A stretch of DNA of 64,000 nt from Synchiropus splendidus (GCF_027744825.2 NW_026527058.1:558001-622000); one strand, 5' to 3'. Counted from the first letter of the stretch, positions 39,863 through 50,429 are shown. Notes: generated by a model from the letters alone, not told the origin. Numbers and translations: made by a program.

Positions 39863-40611
39863 GAAGAAAACTTTGTGTCTAAATGTATGCATCTAAACCA
39901 AAGTCGATGCCTTACTTTGGTTTTGGGTCTGTTTCTTCTCTGCCCAAAATTAGGGTTTATCACCCGTCAAGTTCTCTTCCGGTTCCAGTCAGTGCGAACT
40001 ACGGCTACAAAAATTTGTTTGTTTGACATCGTCTCAGGAGACCGATCAGTATAGTAACGGTCTCTCTGCCTCCTTGTCCCTGACGCCAGAACTGTCCCTG
40101 GGGAAGTTTCTGGAGCTAAGACGTTACGTTGTTTTTTTTTTTTTTTTTTTTTCCACTGCTTCTCCACAATAAGAAGCATAGTCGTCACTCTTTCCCGGTT
40201 CTCAACAGATCCCGGTTCCAGCCAAAATTCAGAAGAGTTTCAATTCTGCCATTCACTCTTCTTATTCCTCAGACTCGCAAGTTTCCAGTAGGGGTCACCA
40301 CAGGACCGCGAAAGCCACCTCTTCAGAGTATCACACAGTAGGCGCTGCGTACCAGACCAGCTCTGTTCTCAGCTCCCTCGCACGATGTCTGATGCAATGT
40401 CTGTCTGTGATTCTGTTCTCTGCAGCCCTCCAAACCTGTCAGAGGCAAGTAGGACATCATCATCTACAGAGTCATCTCTTTCTGAGGATGATTGGGCCGG
40501 TCTCTTGGGACTCCATCTTAGGAGAATTGCAGTTTTAGATCTAGATACACTGCAAGTTTCGGTGCCCTGTTTGTTTTTGAAGAACCATCAGGACTTGATG
40601 TCCCCAGAGGA

Positions 40612-41585
40612 GTGGGCGGTGAGCACCGACAGCCCCTTCGTCCTGGACCCACCCCGGTGGACCGCTCCTGTGCTCCTGTCTCCACACCTGACCATATGGA
40701 TCGAGAAGATACTCGCTCATTGACACACCCTTCAGTTTCACAGTCAACCCCTAGGTTCTGCGACACCACGTGGACCTGGGTGAACTCAGAGAACCAGCGG
40801 TCATGTCTGATGGAGGAGGTCCACGCTCCCCTGTCAACGGAAGTAATCAAGCTAGTGACAAAGCGTTCCTCTGACACTGGATTTTACTCCAGGTACTTTC
40901 TGGAACCCAAGAAGACAGGAGAGTGGAGACCTGTTGTGGACCTCAGTCTGAACCAATTCATGACCAGATAGCGGTTTGATCGAGAGTGGATGACCTCCAT
41001 CGATCTTGCAGATGCCTACTTCCACAACGCGGTTTGGCAGTGTCAAAAGAAGTTTTTCCGGTTTGGGCTAGAGTCAGGTGTACATACAGCTCTCTTGTGC
41101 ATGGCACCTTCACCAAGTGTGTGGAGGCGGGGCTCGAACCACTAAGGAGACAGGGTCTGAGGATTCTGACGTACTTGGACTACTGGTTGATTCTAGCCAG
41201 GTCCAAACAGGAGTCATGAGCGCACACCAGCTTGGTGTTGGAGCACATCGCGATATTGAGGTTCAGAGTAAACCTCAAAAGCGCGCTGAGTACCAGTCAG
41301 AGCACAACCTTCCTGGGGGTCATGCTGGACTCAGTCTCGGGTCAGGACCGCCTTCCACCGGCCAGCGTTCTCCCCTTCACACAGCTGACATTGTCAATGT
41401 GTCTCCACGAGCTCTGAGAGATGTGAAGTTTGGGAACTCTGCTTCAAACCTCCATCGCACTGTATCCTTGGATTGTCAAAACACTTCTTTACAAGTCTTT
41501 GCAGATGCATCTCTGTCAGGCTGGGGAGGCCACCTGGATCAGATCTGCGTCAGTGGGATCTGGAGTCGTTCCGAAGGTCGTCACA
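40612..41585 (+). pseudogene. DIRS-like reverse transcriptase / RNase H, broken, copy A
   Basis: The frame at 40,612-40,971 gives the fingers region (TGFYSRYFLEPKKTGEWRP, VVDLSLNQF) and stops at a TAG. The next stretch reads MTSIDLADAYFH (first catalytic Asp, about 41,000) and FFRFGLESG. The frame then shifts to GTFTKCVEAGLEPLRRQG and ILTYLDYWLILARS. In this last motif the usual YLDD is YLDY, so a catalytic Asp is lost. A further frame (41,232-41,417) gives the thumb-like STTFLGVMLDS. The frame starting at 41,078 ends in VFADASLSGWGGHLDQ, the beginning of RNase H, before the deletion at about 41,588. The element belongs to the tyrosine-recombinase retrotransposons because of its downstream recombinase. 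Confidence 0.8.
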
Positions 41586-41628
41586 TTGAAAAGGCTTAGA
41601 CCAACCTCAAGACCTTTATGTCACTAAT

Positions 41629-42299
41629 GGGACCTGCAGCTGGTACTCAATTCACTCTCCGAAGCCCCTTTTGAGCCACTTGGAGCTAGCAGCTTACAAG
41701 GAGGCTCTTATAGCCTTAGCTTCAGCAAAGAGAGTGGGAGAGCTGAGTTCTTTTTCCATCTGCCCTGATAGCATCTCTTTTGGTGACAATGACTCAGTGG
41801 TGTCACTTAGACCCAACCCTGACTTTGCACTTAATGTCTCTCTTTTTCTTCACAGGTCAGCACCTTGTCAGTAAAGACTTTCTGCCCTCCTCCCCATTTA
41901 GACGAGGAGCATGAGCGTTTACGCAAAATGTGTCCGGTTAGAGCGCTAATAGCTTAACTGGATCGAGTCCCACCATTCAGAAAGACGGACAGTCTGTGGG
42001 TGGCTCTCGCAGGTGGTAAGAAGGGGCAGGCACTGTCCCCTCACAGGTTGTCATATTGGCTTAGAATTGCCATCATGAAAGCCGATGAGACAGGGGGAAA
42101 ACAGGCACCAGAATCCCTGAGAGCACACTCGACCAGAAGGCTGGCAACATCTGTGGCTGCTTTCAAGGGAGTATCTCGGAAAGCAGCTTCTTGGTCATCA
42201 ATCTCAACTTTTGCTGACCACTATTTGTCTAATGTGTCTGCATCCTCCTTCCCTCATGTCTTTCTGTCTTCAGGAGCAGCCGATCCCTGCGACCAGTAG
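41629..42299 (+). pseudogene. DIRS-like tyrosine recombinase C-terminal part, copy A
   Basis: Integrates the element DNA in place of an integrase. Visible motifs: LASAKRVGEL (first catalytic Arg region, about 41,730), LRAHSTRRLATS (His-x-x-Arg box, about 42,118-42,153) and TFADHYLSNV with the likely nucleophile Tyr (about 42,225). The two open pieces (41,671-41,874 and 42,000-42,299) are separated by stops, and the N-terminal half is deleted. Copy B keeps the N-terminal half but has lost the first Arg box. Confidence 0.8.
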
Positions 42300-42513
42300 G
42301 CCCACATTCACAGCACTGGCTCTGGGACACCAGTATCTGCTTCATTACAGTGCTGTGGACTGTGCAGCGTCCTGAGATCCACCGGATTCCTGCATAACTG
42401 TTTATTCATTTGTCAATAAACTCCTTCTTTCTTGCTCAGCTCAGACTAAAACCCTGACTGCTCACTGAATGTTTTCTCTCCATGTTTGGAGGATTATAAA
42501 TGCCACTATCTAG

Positions 42514-43009
42514 TGACGTTGCAACCCAATATAGAATATATTTGTCGTAGAAATGTGATCAAAAGCCAACAAAAGCTTTTGTTTTCAAATCTCACAATTT
42601 AGAGCAAAATAGGACTGATGTCCACCATGTTTTGTGTTCAGACAGGAGAGCAAGCTGTCAGTCACGTGACCAGAGGCTCACCATTCACATAGCCATTGGG
42701 AAATGAAACGTACGAGGGCAACGATTTTTGAGGCAAATTCGTAAAATTATTACGGTATGCCAAGTGGACAAACGTCGTTATTGCATTTTTTTCAGTCCGC
42801 GCAGAAAACAATGTCACAATGCTACATTTTAATGGGGAATCACAAAACAATCTCGGTCCAAACGAAAGAAACTCAACGTCATTTACATAAAACGAGAATA
42901 TTATATGACAATCTAGGATATATTTGTCGCTAGAAATGTGATCAAAACTCAACAAAAGGATTTAATTGTTTTAAAATCTCACAATTTATCAAATCAAATT
43001 CATTCAAAT
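42514..43009. other. Unassigned spacer with an ~80-bp direct repeat
   Basis: No gene seen. The stretch at about 42,536-42,604 (ATATATTTGTCG, GAAATGTGATCAAAA, CAACAAAAG, then AATCTCACAATTTA) recurs at about 42,917-42,990 with a few differences, 380 bp downstream and in direct orientation. This could be a small solo-LTR-like or duplicated element, but no terminal or target-site signal was found. Confidence 0.5.
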
Positions 43010-44180
43010 CGAATCAGATTTCCATTCACATTTTGTAATAGCTCTGTAATTACAGTACTGACAGACACCATATTCATGTCACTTATAAAGGACCTCGACA
43101 TGGTGTTACTACAACAGGTAGTTTTTCAATTATCTGTCCTCAATATTTTTCACAAATACTTATATCACATATAAGTTCATATTTTATAATAGCTCTGTAA
43201 TTACAATGCTGACAGGCACCATATTCATGTCACATATAAAGGACCTCCACATGGTGTTACAGCAATAAGTAGTTCCTCAAATTTCTGTTCTCAATAGTTT
43301 TCACAAATATTTGTATCACATATATTTTCATATTTTGTAATAGCTCTGTAATTACAGCACTGACAGACACCATATTCATGTCACATATAAAGGACATACA
43401 CATGGTGTTACTCAAAGTATTTTCTCAAATATCTGTCCTCAATATTTTTCACAAATCTTTGTATCAAATTTTCATTCAAATTTTGTCATAACTCTGTAAT
43501 TACAGGACTGACAGACACCATATCACACATTCATATCATTGATAAAGGACCTCCACATGGTTTTACTACAACAGGTAGTTTCTCAAATGTCTGTCCTCAA
43601 TATTTTTCACAAACATTTTTATCACATTTTCATTCATGTTTTGTAATAGTCACTTATCAAGGACCTCTGCATGGTGTAACTACAACAAGTAGTTTCTCCA
43701 ATTTCTGTTCTCAATATTTTTCAGATATATTTGTATCATATTTTCATTCATATTTTGTAAAAGTTCTGTCATTACAGGACTGACAGACACCATATTCATG
43801 TCACATATAAAGGACCTCCACATGGTGTTGATAAAACAGGTAGTTTCTCAAATGTCTGTCCTCAATATTTTTCAAAAATATTTGAATCAAATTTTCATTC
43901 ACAATTTGTAATAGCTCTGTAATTACAAGGCTGACAGGCACCATATTCATGTAACATATGAAGGACATCCACCTGGAGTTACTACAAGTAGTTTCTTAAA
44001 TTTCTATTCTCAATATTTTTCAGATATATTTATATCATATTTTCATTCATATTTTGTAAGGCTGAAGGACACCATATTCATGTCACATATAAAGAACATC
44101 CCCATAGTGATTACTACTGGAAGTAGTTTCTCAAATGTCTGTCTTCAATATTTTTCACAAACATTTTTATCACATGTATT
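43010..44180. repeat. ~150-bp tandem repeat, about 8 degenerate units
   Basis: Units carry, in order, TTTTGTAATAGCTCTGTAATTACA, a CTGACAGACACCATATTCATGT stretch, ATATAAAGGACCTCCACATGG, GTAGTTTCTCAAAT and a CAATATTTTTCACAAATA-like tail. The GCTCTGTAATTACA landmark lies at about 43,041, 43,192, 43,343 and 43,491, then recurs in shortened units near 43,770 and 43,913, with a truncated one at about 43,655 and a last one near 44,060. The period is about 151 bp. It is AT-rich and unrelated to the 188-bp satellite. Confidence 0.9.
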
Positions 44181-44189
44181 TTCTGCACC

Positions 44190-44780
44190 ATGAGGCGCAC
44201 CACAATAGTTGTGATGCTTCATTCTGAGACCATTTGTGATGTGCATTCACCTTCCGTTACATTGAAGGATTTTATGTGTGGCTTTTAGTCGGGAAAATAC
44301 ATATATATGTCATGTTTGCCTAAGGTTCGACCCAGGTGCAGATGATTGTAGGCTGACAGAAGACACGGACAACGAGATTAAATTAAGAAATTTAATAAAT
44401 GACGATATACAATACAATAGAAGACGGAGACAGGAACCGAGGACGTCGGAGCCAGAACGGGAACTGGGAAAAACACAGAGGGACTGGGGAAAAATCTGCA
44501 AAACAAGAGAGGTGAATTAATATCAACCTACAAAAGGGGAGAACAACCTCAGGAGGTCCAATTAACCTAAAGCGCTGCGTGGAGGAGAAACACTCAAACT
44601 CACACGCAGGAAAAAAAAAAAAAAAAAAACAGACCACAATCATTAAATGAAAAGGTGAGTATAATAAGACTCACACGCGGACTAACTATTAAATTTAGAA
44701 GAGCAGAACGAAAGCGGAGCGCAAAAGAGAAAGCGAAACTGATGTAGCAGATGGAAAGGCAGTTCATGCGCCCGCTGCGT
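44190..44780. other. Unassigned stretch, no recognisable gene
   Basis: Mixed unique-looking sequence with a polyA run at about 44,611-44,629. Open frames here are short on both strands, purine-rich and without recognisable domains. It could be the body or flank of an unknown element ending in the polyA run. Confidence 0.4.
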
Positions 44781-44789
44781 TTAGTAGCA

Positions 44790-44825
44790 CCAACCAATCA
44801 CCAGGGGACGCCGTTACTATTTAAG
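44790..44825 (+). promoter_or_regulatory. Promoter-like CCAAT plus TATA-like pair
   Basis: ACCAATCACC at about 44,792 is followed by ACTATTTAAGTG at about 44,814-44,825. About 30 bp on, a CT-rich initiator-like GGTCTCTCTCTCTCTCCGC begins. Spacing is right for an RNA polymerase II core promoter reading to the right. It is sequence inspection only, and the transcript it would serve is unknown. Confidence 0.4.
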
Positions 44826-44922
44826 TGACTCTGGGCAGCGTCAGGTCTCTCTCTCTCTCCGCTTCCGGACTGCTGGTTTTGGTCCTGTAAGCCGGCTGTC
44901 AGCACAGAAAAGTGGCTGGAGT

Positions 44923-45135
44923 TTGTTGGTGCGTAAGTTTGATCGTGGCGATGCTGGTGTGATCGCTGTCGCAGGTATGGCTGGTAAGCTGTCGTTCTCC
45001 CCCATCCTCCTGATTTGGACTTTAGTGAAGCTCATGGCGGGTTTTACATGTATAGATGCGTTGCCGGTAGCTGCGCTGTGTCCTCTATCGCCCTGCGTTT
45101 GGGCAGGTGCATCGTCGTGTGCCGAAGTCTGGTAA
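44923..45135 (+). other. Short open frame with a signal-peptide-like stretch
   Basis: A 70-codon frame just downstream of the promoter-like pair. An internal Met at 44,977 begins a stretch with a Lys followed by a hydrophobic core (LSFSPILLIWTLVKLMAGF) and small residues, as in a secretory signal. It ends at TAA before any further domain, and no homology is recognised. It may be chance or the start of a spliced or decayed gene. A polyadenylation-like AATAAAG occurs at about 45,710. Confidence 0.2.
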
Positions 45136-45863
45136 GAGACGAACAATATAGTGACGCAGCACTTGGATTGTTTTGTTCTGTTTTGTACCCCGTTGTTTTC
45201 TTCTGTTTCGTGACGCACTGTTTTGTACAGTTCTGTGTTGAACAGTTCTTGAACGGTTTTGTATAGTTTTGTTTGTTTGTCTTTTCCTCTTCCCTTTTTT
45301 GGTCAAGTCCGTTCTCTTTTTGATTTTGTTTCTTTTCTTTTGTGATTCGTTAACTCTGGGTGGTGTCTGATATTCGTTTTCTTGTTAGTTCATTATTGAG
45401 TTAGTCTGTTATTTTCTTTCACGTATTTTGTTTTCTTTGTGTCTCTGACCCGGTCTGCCATTGACACTCTTCTTGTAGCTGCTGGGCCCGGTGGTGTAGG
45501 TGACCTGGTGGCGGTTAATTTTATCGTGTCCTGTGCTGTTGGGGACACGTTTGCATGTTTGTGCGGCTTGGATGCGTTTGTTCGGGTTCATCAGTTTATT
45601 GTGTGGTTGGACCTGCCGTAGAGGGTGTCCCCCATCCCAGTAAGTCCCAGATCTACAATATTCTTGTTACTTTTATTTTTGATTGTTGGATTTTAGAATC
45701 ATTTGTATTAATAAAGTATCTATACTTATTAATATGCAATTTGAACCCTGTCTCATGTCTCCCGAGTAAGCGGACCTGCGTGTCCTTAGTTATTATTCTT
45801 TGGGTGAAATTCCCAAGGTGGTGTAGCTGGACTCCAAATTTGGGCTGCATTTCATATACACTT

Positions 45864-45864
<1 letters not shown>

Positions 45865-45896
<32 letters not shown>
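45865..45896. repeat. (CA)16 microsatellite
   Basis: Uninterrupted CA dinucleotide run directly before the next fossil satellite piece. Confidence 0.95.
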
Positions 45897-45901
<5 letters not shown>

Positions 45902-45909
45902 CCACCGTA

Positions 45910-46339
45910 GGGCAGCACACCACTATAGTAGAAGGGATCTTTCTAATAGGTGCGGATCTAATTCAACTTGTCTGAAGTGTTTTCAGATCAGTTTTTTCAG
46001 TTTGTCGGTCTGTAAACCACCGTCACTCGACCTGAAAACGCGTTTTCTGCACTGTTCACACACTGATCAGAATAGGCTAAGAACAGTGAAAATATCAACT
46101 GTACCTATAGGGAAAAGACTATTTCTCGTATATTGAGCACTAAATTAAACTTTCTGAACTGTTTTCAAAGAGACATTTTTATTTTTGCCTGTCCGAAACC
46201 CATCTTCTCTCGGGCTGAAAGCGCGTTTTCTGCACTGTTCGCTGACTGCTCAGGGATGCCTCAGAACATGAAAATTTCACCTGCAACTATAGGAAAAAAC
46301 ACTATTTCTATTATATTCAACTCTAAACCTCTTTGAATA
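45910..46339. repeat. Fossil satellite monomers before DIRS copy B
   Basis: Two and a half diverged monomers. CACTATAGTAGAAGGGATC and TGTCTGAAGTGTTTTCAG open it; CCTGAAAACGCGTTTTCTGC is at 46,031 and GCTGAAAGCGCGTTTTCTGC at 46,214, about 183 bp apart. It ends at AAACCTCTTTGAATA, the same satellite breakpoint as at 39,085 next to copy A. Confidence 0.85.
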
Positions 46340-46402
46340 GGGTGCTGCGACTGGCCTTCAAGCAGCCGAACCGTTCCACATTTCCTGCTTCCAAGCCATG
46401 GG

Positions 46403-47266
46403 ATGAGTTTGACAAGAGCCAGGCCCTGCTACGAGGTGGATCCGGAGACTCTGTTCCCAGAGTTGGCTGAGTTCCGGGTGGTGGAGTCAGGCACGTTCCC
46501 GCTTGATCTTCTCCTGCGCCTCATTTCATTCGCTGCCTGTCGTATCGAAGTTGAGCTCTCTCTCCTCCGCCAGCTCAAGAATCATCTCACTTCACTAACG
46601 GCCTGCTGGAGTTGGACAGCGAGACTACACAAAAGTCACGACAGCATGTTGTCTGCCCACAACTGGAAGAAATCCATTCTATTCCCAGCGCGGTTCTGAC
46701 ACTCCACTAGAACTAGGACCGCACTTGGTCAGGTACGGAGCTTACTGCCTGGTGGAGGGTTTGGATTGGCGGCGCGACGTTCCCGCTCAGTAAGCCGTCA
46801 TGCGCGATGCGCGATACTCGACCTCCCCCTTGAGGAGTAACCAATCATCCCAGCTGGCTTTAACAGAGTCACCATAGCACAGTGGACTGGTGTCTACGCC
46901 ATCAGCAACCAGTTCATAGCGCTTGAGAACATCATCGCACTCTTTATGAGCTCCGTTGACAGGCTCATCCATCGCAGAACCTCTGTCACTCCACCAGAGA
47001 TTTTGGAGATTCAACAGTCCGTCGACGTGGTCCTGTGCTTGCGGCGCCTCCTCCACACACAGCTGCCGCCGGGGTGGAACACTGTCGCTGTTCGAAGGGG
47101 CGGGGTGAGCCCAGCCGTCTGGATCATAGCCGCACTGATCATCGCTGCTCCTCTTGGAGAGACCAGCCGGCTGCTCTCACCTCTGCTCCCTCCAAAAAAA
47201 CGAAGAAAACTTTGTATCAAAAAGTATGCATCTGAACCAAAGTCTAACTTGAATAAAAAATAAGAT
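46403..47266 (+). pseudogene. Unknown gag-like module, copy B
   Basis: One frame of about 287 codons interrupted by TGA at 46,697-46,699 and TAA at 46,838-46,840, ending at a TAA at about 47,261-47,263. No known domain is recognised. It has a leucine/arginine-rich N-terminal half, the segment LENIIALFMSSVDRL, then TPPEILEIQQSVDVV, and a basic C-terminus with KKRRK that could serve as a nuclear signal. Its position upstream of RNase H/recombinase suggests the structural ORF of the DIRS-like element, but it could also be a captured or older unrelated sequence. Confidence 0.5.
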
Positions 47267-47742
47267 GCACTACTTTGGTATCGGGTCTGTTTCTTCTCTT
47301 CCGGTTCCAGTCAGTGCGAACTCAGGCTTCAAAAATGTGTTTTGGTTTGACATCGTCTCAGGAGACAGGGAAGTTCCTGGAGCCAAGAAGTTATGTTTTT
47401 CCTCAGCTTCGCCACAATAAGAAGCAGATGCGTCAAATAACTCTTTCCCATCTCTCAACAGATCCCGGTTCTAGCCAAAAGTCAGGAGAGTCTCAATTCT
47501 GCCATTAACTCTTCTTATTCCTCAGACTCGCCAGTTTCTAGCAGGGGTCGCCACAGGACCGCGATAGCCGCGTCTTCAGAGGATCACACAGTAGGCGCTG
47601 CGTGGCAGACCTGCTCTGTTCTCAGCTCCCTCCTGCGATGTCTGATGCGATGTCTGTCTGTGATTCTGTTCTCTGCAGCCCTCCAAACCTCTCAGAGGCA
47701 AGTAGGACATCATCATCTACAGTCATCTCTTTCTGTAGATGA

Positions 47743-48355
47743 TTGGGCCGGTCCCTCAGGTCTCCATCTTTGGAGAATTGCAGAGTCAGATCAAGAGGCC
47801 ACCTGGATCAGATCTGCATCAGCGGGATCTGGAACAGTTCCGAAGGTCGTCACATTAACCTGCTCGAGCTGTTGGCAGTTTTTAAGGTGTTGGTGGCTCT
47901 ATCTCCTTATCTAAGTGGGAACCACGTTATGGTGAGATCAGACAGCTCTTCCACCGTGGCCTATATCAACCGCCAGCGTAGGGTGAGGACGTCTGCGTTA
48001 TAAAACCTGGCCAGAAAGATTTGGCTCTGGGCTGATGTACATTTAGCGTCATTGGAGGCTCTGCATGTGCCAGGTGTAGACAATGTGGCAGCAGATGGAT
48101 TATCTTGGAGACCACTGCCAGATGAATGAAGTTTATCTCAGGATATGGCAAATATGATCTGGGAGTTTTTCGGCCGCCCAGTGGCTGATCTCTTTGCGAG
48201 CAGAGAGAACTTCAAATGTCCTCTCTGGTTCTCTCTCCCTAGATCCGACGACCCTCCACTGGGAGTGGACGCCCTGGCTCATCCAAGGTGGCCAAAAGGC
48301 CTCCTGTACGCCTTTCCTCCTCCTTGCCTTATTCTATGTCTGATGAGGTGAATTC
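47743..48355 (+). pseudogene. DIRS-like RNase H and connection region, copy B
   Basis: One frame with in-frame stops at 48,001-48,003 and 48,127-48,129. Motifs in order: GHLDQICISGIW, INLLELLAVFKVL, VMVRSDSSSTVAYINRQ (RNase H active-site Asp region) and HVPGVDNVAADGLSW (C-terminal RNase H His and Asp). After the second stop it reads FGRPVADLFASRENFKCPLW and VDALAHPRWPKGLLYAF, a conserved region that follows RNase H in DIRS-like elements. The N-terminal RNase H and all RT are missing. Confidence 0.8.
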
Positions 48356-48532
48356 AACTGCGGAGAGTGAGAATGATTCTCGTGGCTCTAGACAGCCCCA
48401 GCTCCATCTGGTATCCGGAGATGAGTCAGATGCGGATCAAAGGCCTCGGGACTTCCCTCCATCGAATTCAGCGCTTCTGCAAGCATCAGGAACCCTCAGG
48501 TCTCCCCCAATACTAGGACGACCCCTCAAGGT

Positions 48533-49532
48533 TTGGGTTCGCCAGGGTTAACAATCAGTCACTTCCCCCCTGATGTCCAATTGACTCTTCAGAACGCTAA
48601 AGCTCAGTCAACCCTCAGAGCATACAATGCTAAATGGACATTCTTTTCCCGGTGGTGTGGAAACCAGTCAGCCTCCCCAGAATCGGCACCTGTTCCTCTC
48701 ATCCTCTCTTTTCTCCAGCATCTGGTTAATGAAGCTTGGGGCAGCGCTACATTACGGGTTTATGTAGCAGCGCTTTCCATGCTACACAATGGTCTGGACG
48801 GCCACCCCGTCTGCGAGCATCGTCTAGTGAGCCGTTTCATGAGAGGAGTGAAAAGGCTTAGACCAACCACAAGACCGTTATGTCAGTACTGGGACCTGCA
48901 GCTGGTACTCAATTCACTCTCTGAAGCCCCTTTTGAGCCACTTGATCAGGTCTCCCAGGAGCTAGAAGCGCTTTTTCGATCAGCCCTGATTGCATCTCTT
49001 TTGGTGACGATGACTCGGCGGTATCACTTAGACCCAACCCTGCCTTTGCACCTAAATGTCTCTCTTCTTCTTCAGTATAAACTTCTTGTCAGTAAAAACT
49101 TTCTGCTCTCCTACCCATTCAAAAGAGGTACATGAGCGTTTACACAAAATATGTCCGGTTAGAGCGCTAAAAGCTTAACTGGATCGAGTCCCACCCTTCA
49201 GAAAGACGGACAGTCTGTGGGTGTCTGTCGCAGGTGGTAAGAAGGGGCAGGCGCTGTCCCCTCACAGGTTGTCACATTGGCTTGGAATTGCCATCATGAA
49301 AGCCTATGAGACAGCAGGAAAACAGGCACCCGAATCCCTGAGAGCACACTCGACCAGAGGCCTGGAAACATCTGTTGCTGCTTCAAGGGTGTATCTCTGG
49401 CAGAAATCTGCCTGGCAGCGTTTTTGGTCATCAATCTCTACTTTTGCTGACCACTATTTGTCTAATGTGTCAGCATCCTCCTTCCCTCATGTCATTCTGT
49501 CTTCAGGAGCAGCCGAACCCTGCGACCAGTAG
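48533..49532 (+). pseudogene. DIRS-like tyrosine recombinase, copy B
   Basis: The longest recombinase fragment in the window. 48,533-49,135 holds the N-terminal core-binding part (STLRAYNAKWTFFSRWC, LILSFLQHLVNEAWG, TLRVYVAALSMLH, FMRGVKRLRPTTRPL) and runs to a TGA. The C-terminal catalytic part continues at 49,221-49,532 with LRAHSTRGLETS (His-x-x-Arg) and TFADHYLSNV (nucleophile Tyr). The first Arg box, seen in copy A as SAKRVGEL, is replaced here by unrelated residues (about 48,970-49,020), so the protein would be inactive even if read through. Confidence 0.85.
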
Positions 49533-49706
49533 GGCCTCATTTACAGCACTGGCTCTGGGACACCAGTATCTGCTTCATTAAAGTGTTGTGGAGTGTGCAG
49601 CGTCCTGAGATCCACCAGATTCCTGCATAACTATCTCTTTCTTGCTCAGCTCAGACAAGAAGCCTGACTGTAGCGGCTCAGTAAATGTTTTCTCTATCTG
49701 TATGGA

Positions 49707-49890
49707 GGATTGTTAATGCCACTTTCTATTTCAGCCGTAAGGTGGCTAAAAGAGGGCAACACAGTTCCTGCTGATCCACAGTGTAAGTTACACACCACTA
49801 ATGAGGGGTTGTTAACGCCACCTTGTATATCAGCTTAAGGTGGCAAAGGCGAGGCGGCAGCTCCTGCCACCCAGAGTGTATGAATGAGGG
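49707..49890. repeat. Hairpin-bearing repeats at the 3' end of DIRS copy B
   Basis: Two related units of about 97 and 83 bp, followed by the start of a third (AGGGGTTGTTCAC at about 49,887). Each has GGTTGTTAACGCCACC-like sequence and an 8-bp stem: GCCACTTT/AAGGTGGC at 49,718-49,725 and 49,739-49,746 (one mismatch), and GCCACCTT/AAGGTGGC at 49,817-49,824 and 49,837-49,844 (perfect). Tyrosine-recombinase retrotransposons end in inverted or split repeats, so these are likely element-terminal sequences. Copy A keeps only the start of the first unit (42,490-42,513). Confidence 0.6.
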
Positions 49891-49900
49891 GTTGTTCACA

Positions 49901-50370
49901 ACCCATTCATTCATTCATTCAGGCTGGATAGACCCCGGGCGTGGCGGTGGTGTATGAAGTCTCATAGGCCGGTCCGGTGTGACGCCCTGGCCATCCGATA
50001 TATCGACAGGACTCTGGGCACACCACCTTCCGTCATACCAAAGCAACATCACTGGTGACATTGCAGGTGGTTTAGTGCAGCAAAACGTTCATCTCCTTGA
50101 CGGCCGTCTGGCAAAGGAGCAGGCAGTGCCAGTCAGATGTCCAGTATGGACGGCCATGGTAATTGCCGATGGTTCTCAAGTCAGGCCACGTTGCAAGGCT
50201 GGGGGTTAAGCTTTGTGCTCAAGTTGACCTCATACGTGTTCCAGAGTCCCGGGAGGTGTTCTGGACTGCGCAACTCTGCCACCTGTGCTCACACACACAC
50301 TCACACAAGGGAGTGCTGCAACCTGTTCAAGTCCTGCAAACATTCCTGCAGCAGGGGGCAGAAATTATGA
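49901..50370. other. Spacer with short CATT and CA runs; possible decayed DIRS sequence
   Basis: It includes a CATT run (49,904-49,920) and a CA run at about 50,289-50,301. A plus-strand frame at 49,979-50,209 has no recognised domain. Its right half leads without a clear break into the third recombinase fragment, so part may belong to that element. Confidence 0.4.
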
Positions 50371-50429
50371 GGGGACTGCCTATCCTGGGGCGTCTCCTCA
50401 AAGCACGGCTACATCAAGGCTAGCAGGCA

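Larger units (their letters stand above)
39085..42513 (+). mobile_element. DIRS-like tyrosine-recombinase retrotransposon block, copy A
   Basis: Paralogous to 46,339-49,728. Order on the plus strand: an unknown gag-like module (39,187-39,862); a leader with a T20 run at 40,133; a serine-rich piece (40,385-40,530); reverse transcriptase; the start of RNase H; a deletion; then the tyrosine recombinase C-terminal half and an end at about 42,513. Compared with copy B it lacks about 990 bp between RNase H and recombinase (the equivalent of 47,856-48,849). It keeps about 990 bp of reverse transcriptase that copy B has lost. Many stops and frame changes make it inactive. Confidence 0.8.
46339..49900 (+). 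mobile_element. DIRS-like tyrosine-recombinase retrotransposon block, copy B
   Basis: Paralogue of 39,085-42,513. It carries the gag-like module (46,403-47,266), the leader, a serine-rich piece, RNase H, a methyltransferase/connection-like region, most of the tyrosine recombinase and a 3' region with hairpin repeats (49,707-49,890). The reverse transcriptase core is deleted: sequence jumps at about 47,785-47,797 from the leader-proximal piece to the RNase H region found at 41,528 in copy A. Stops and frame changes make it inactive. Confidence 0.8.
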
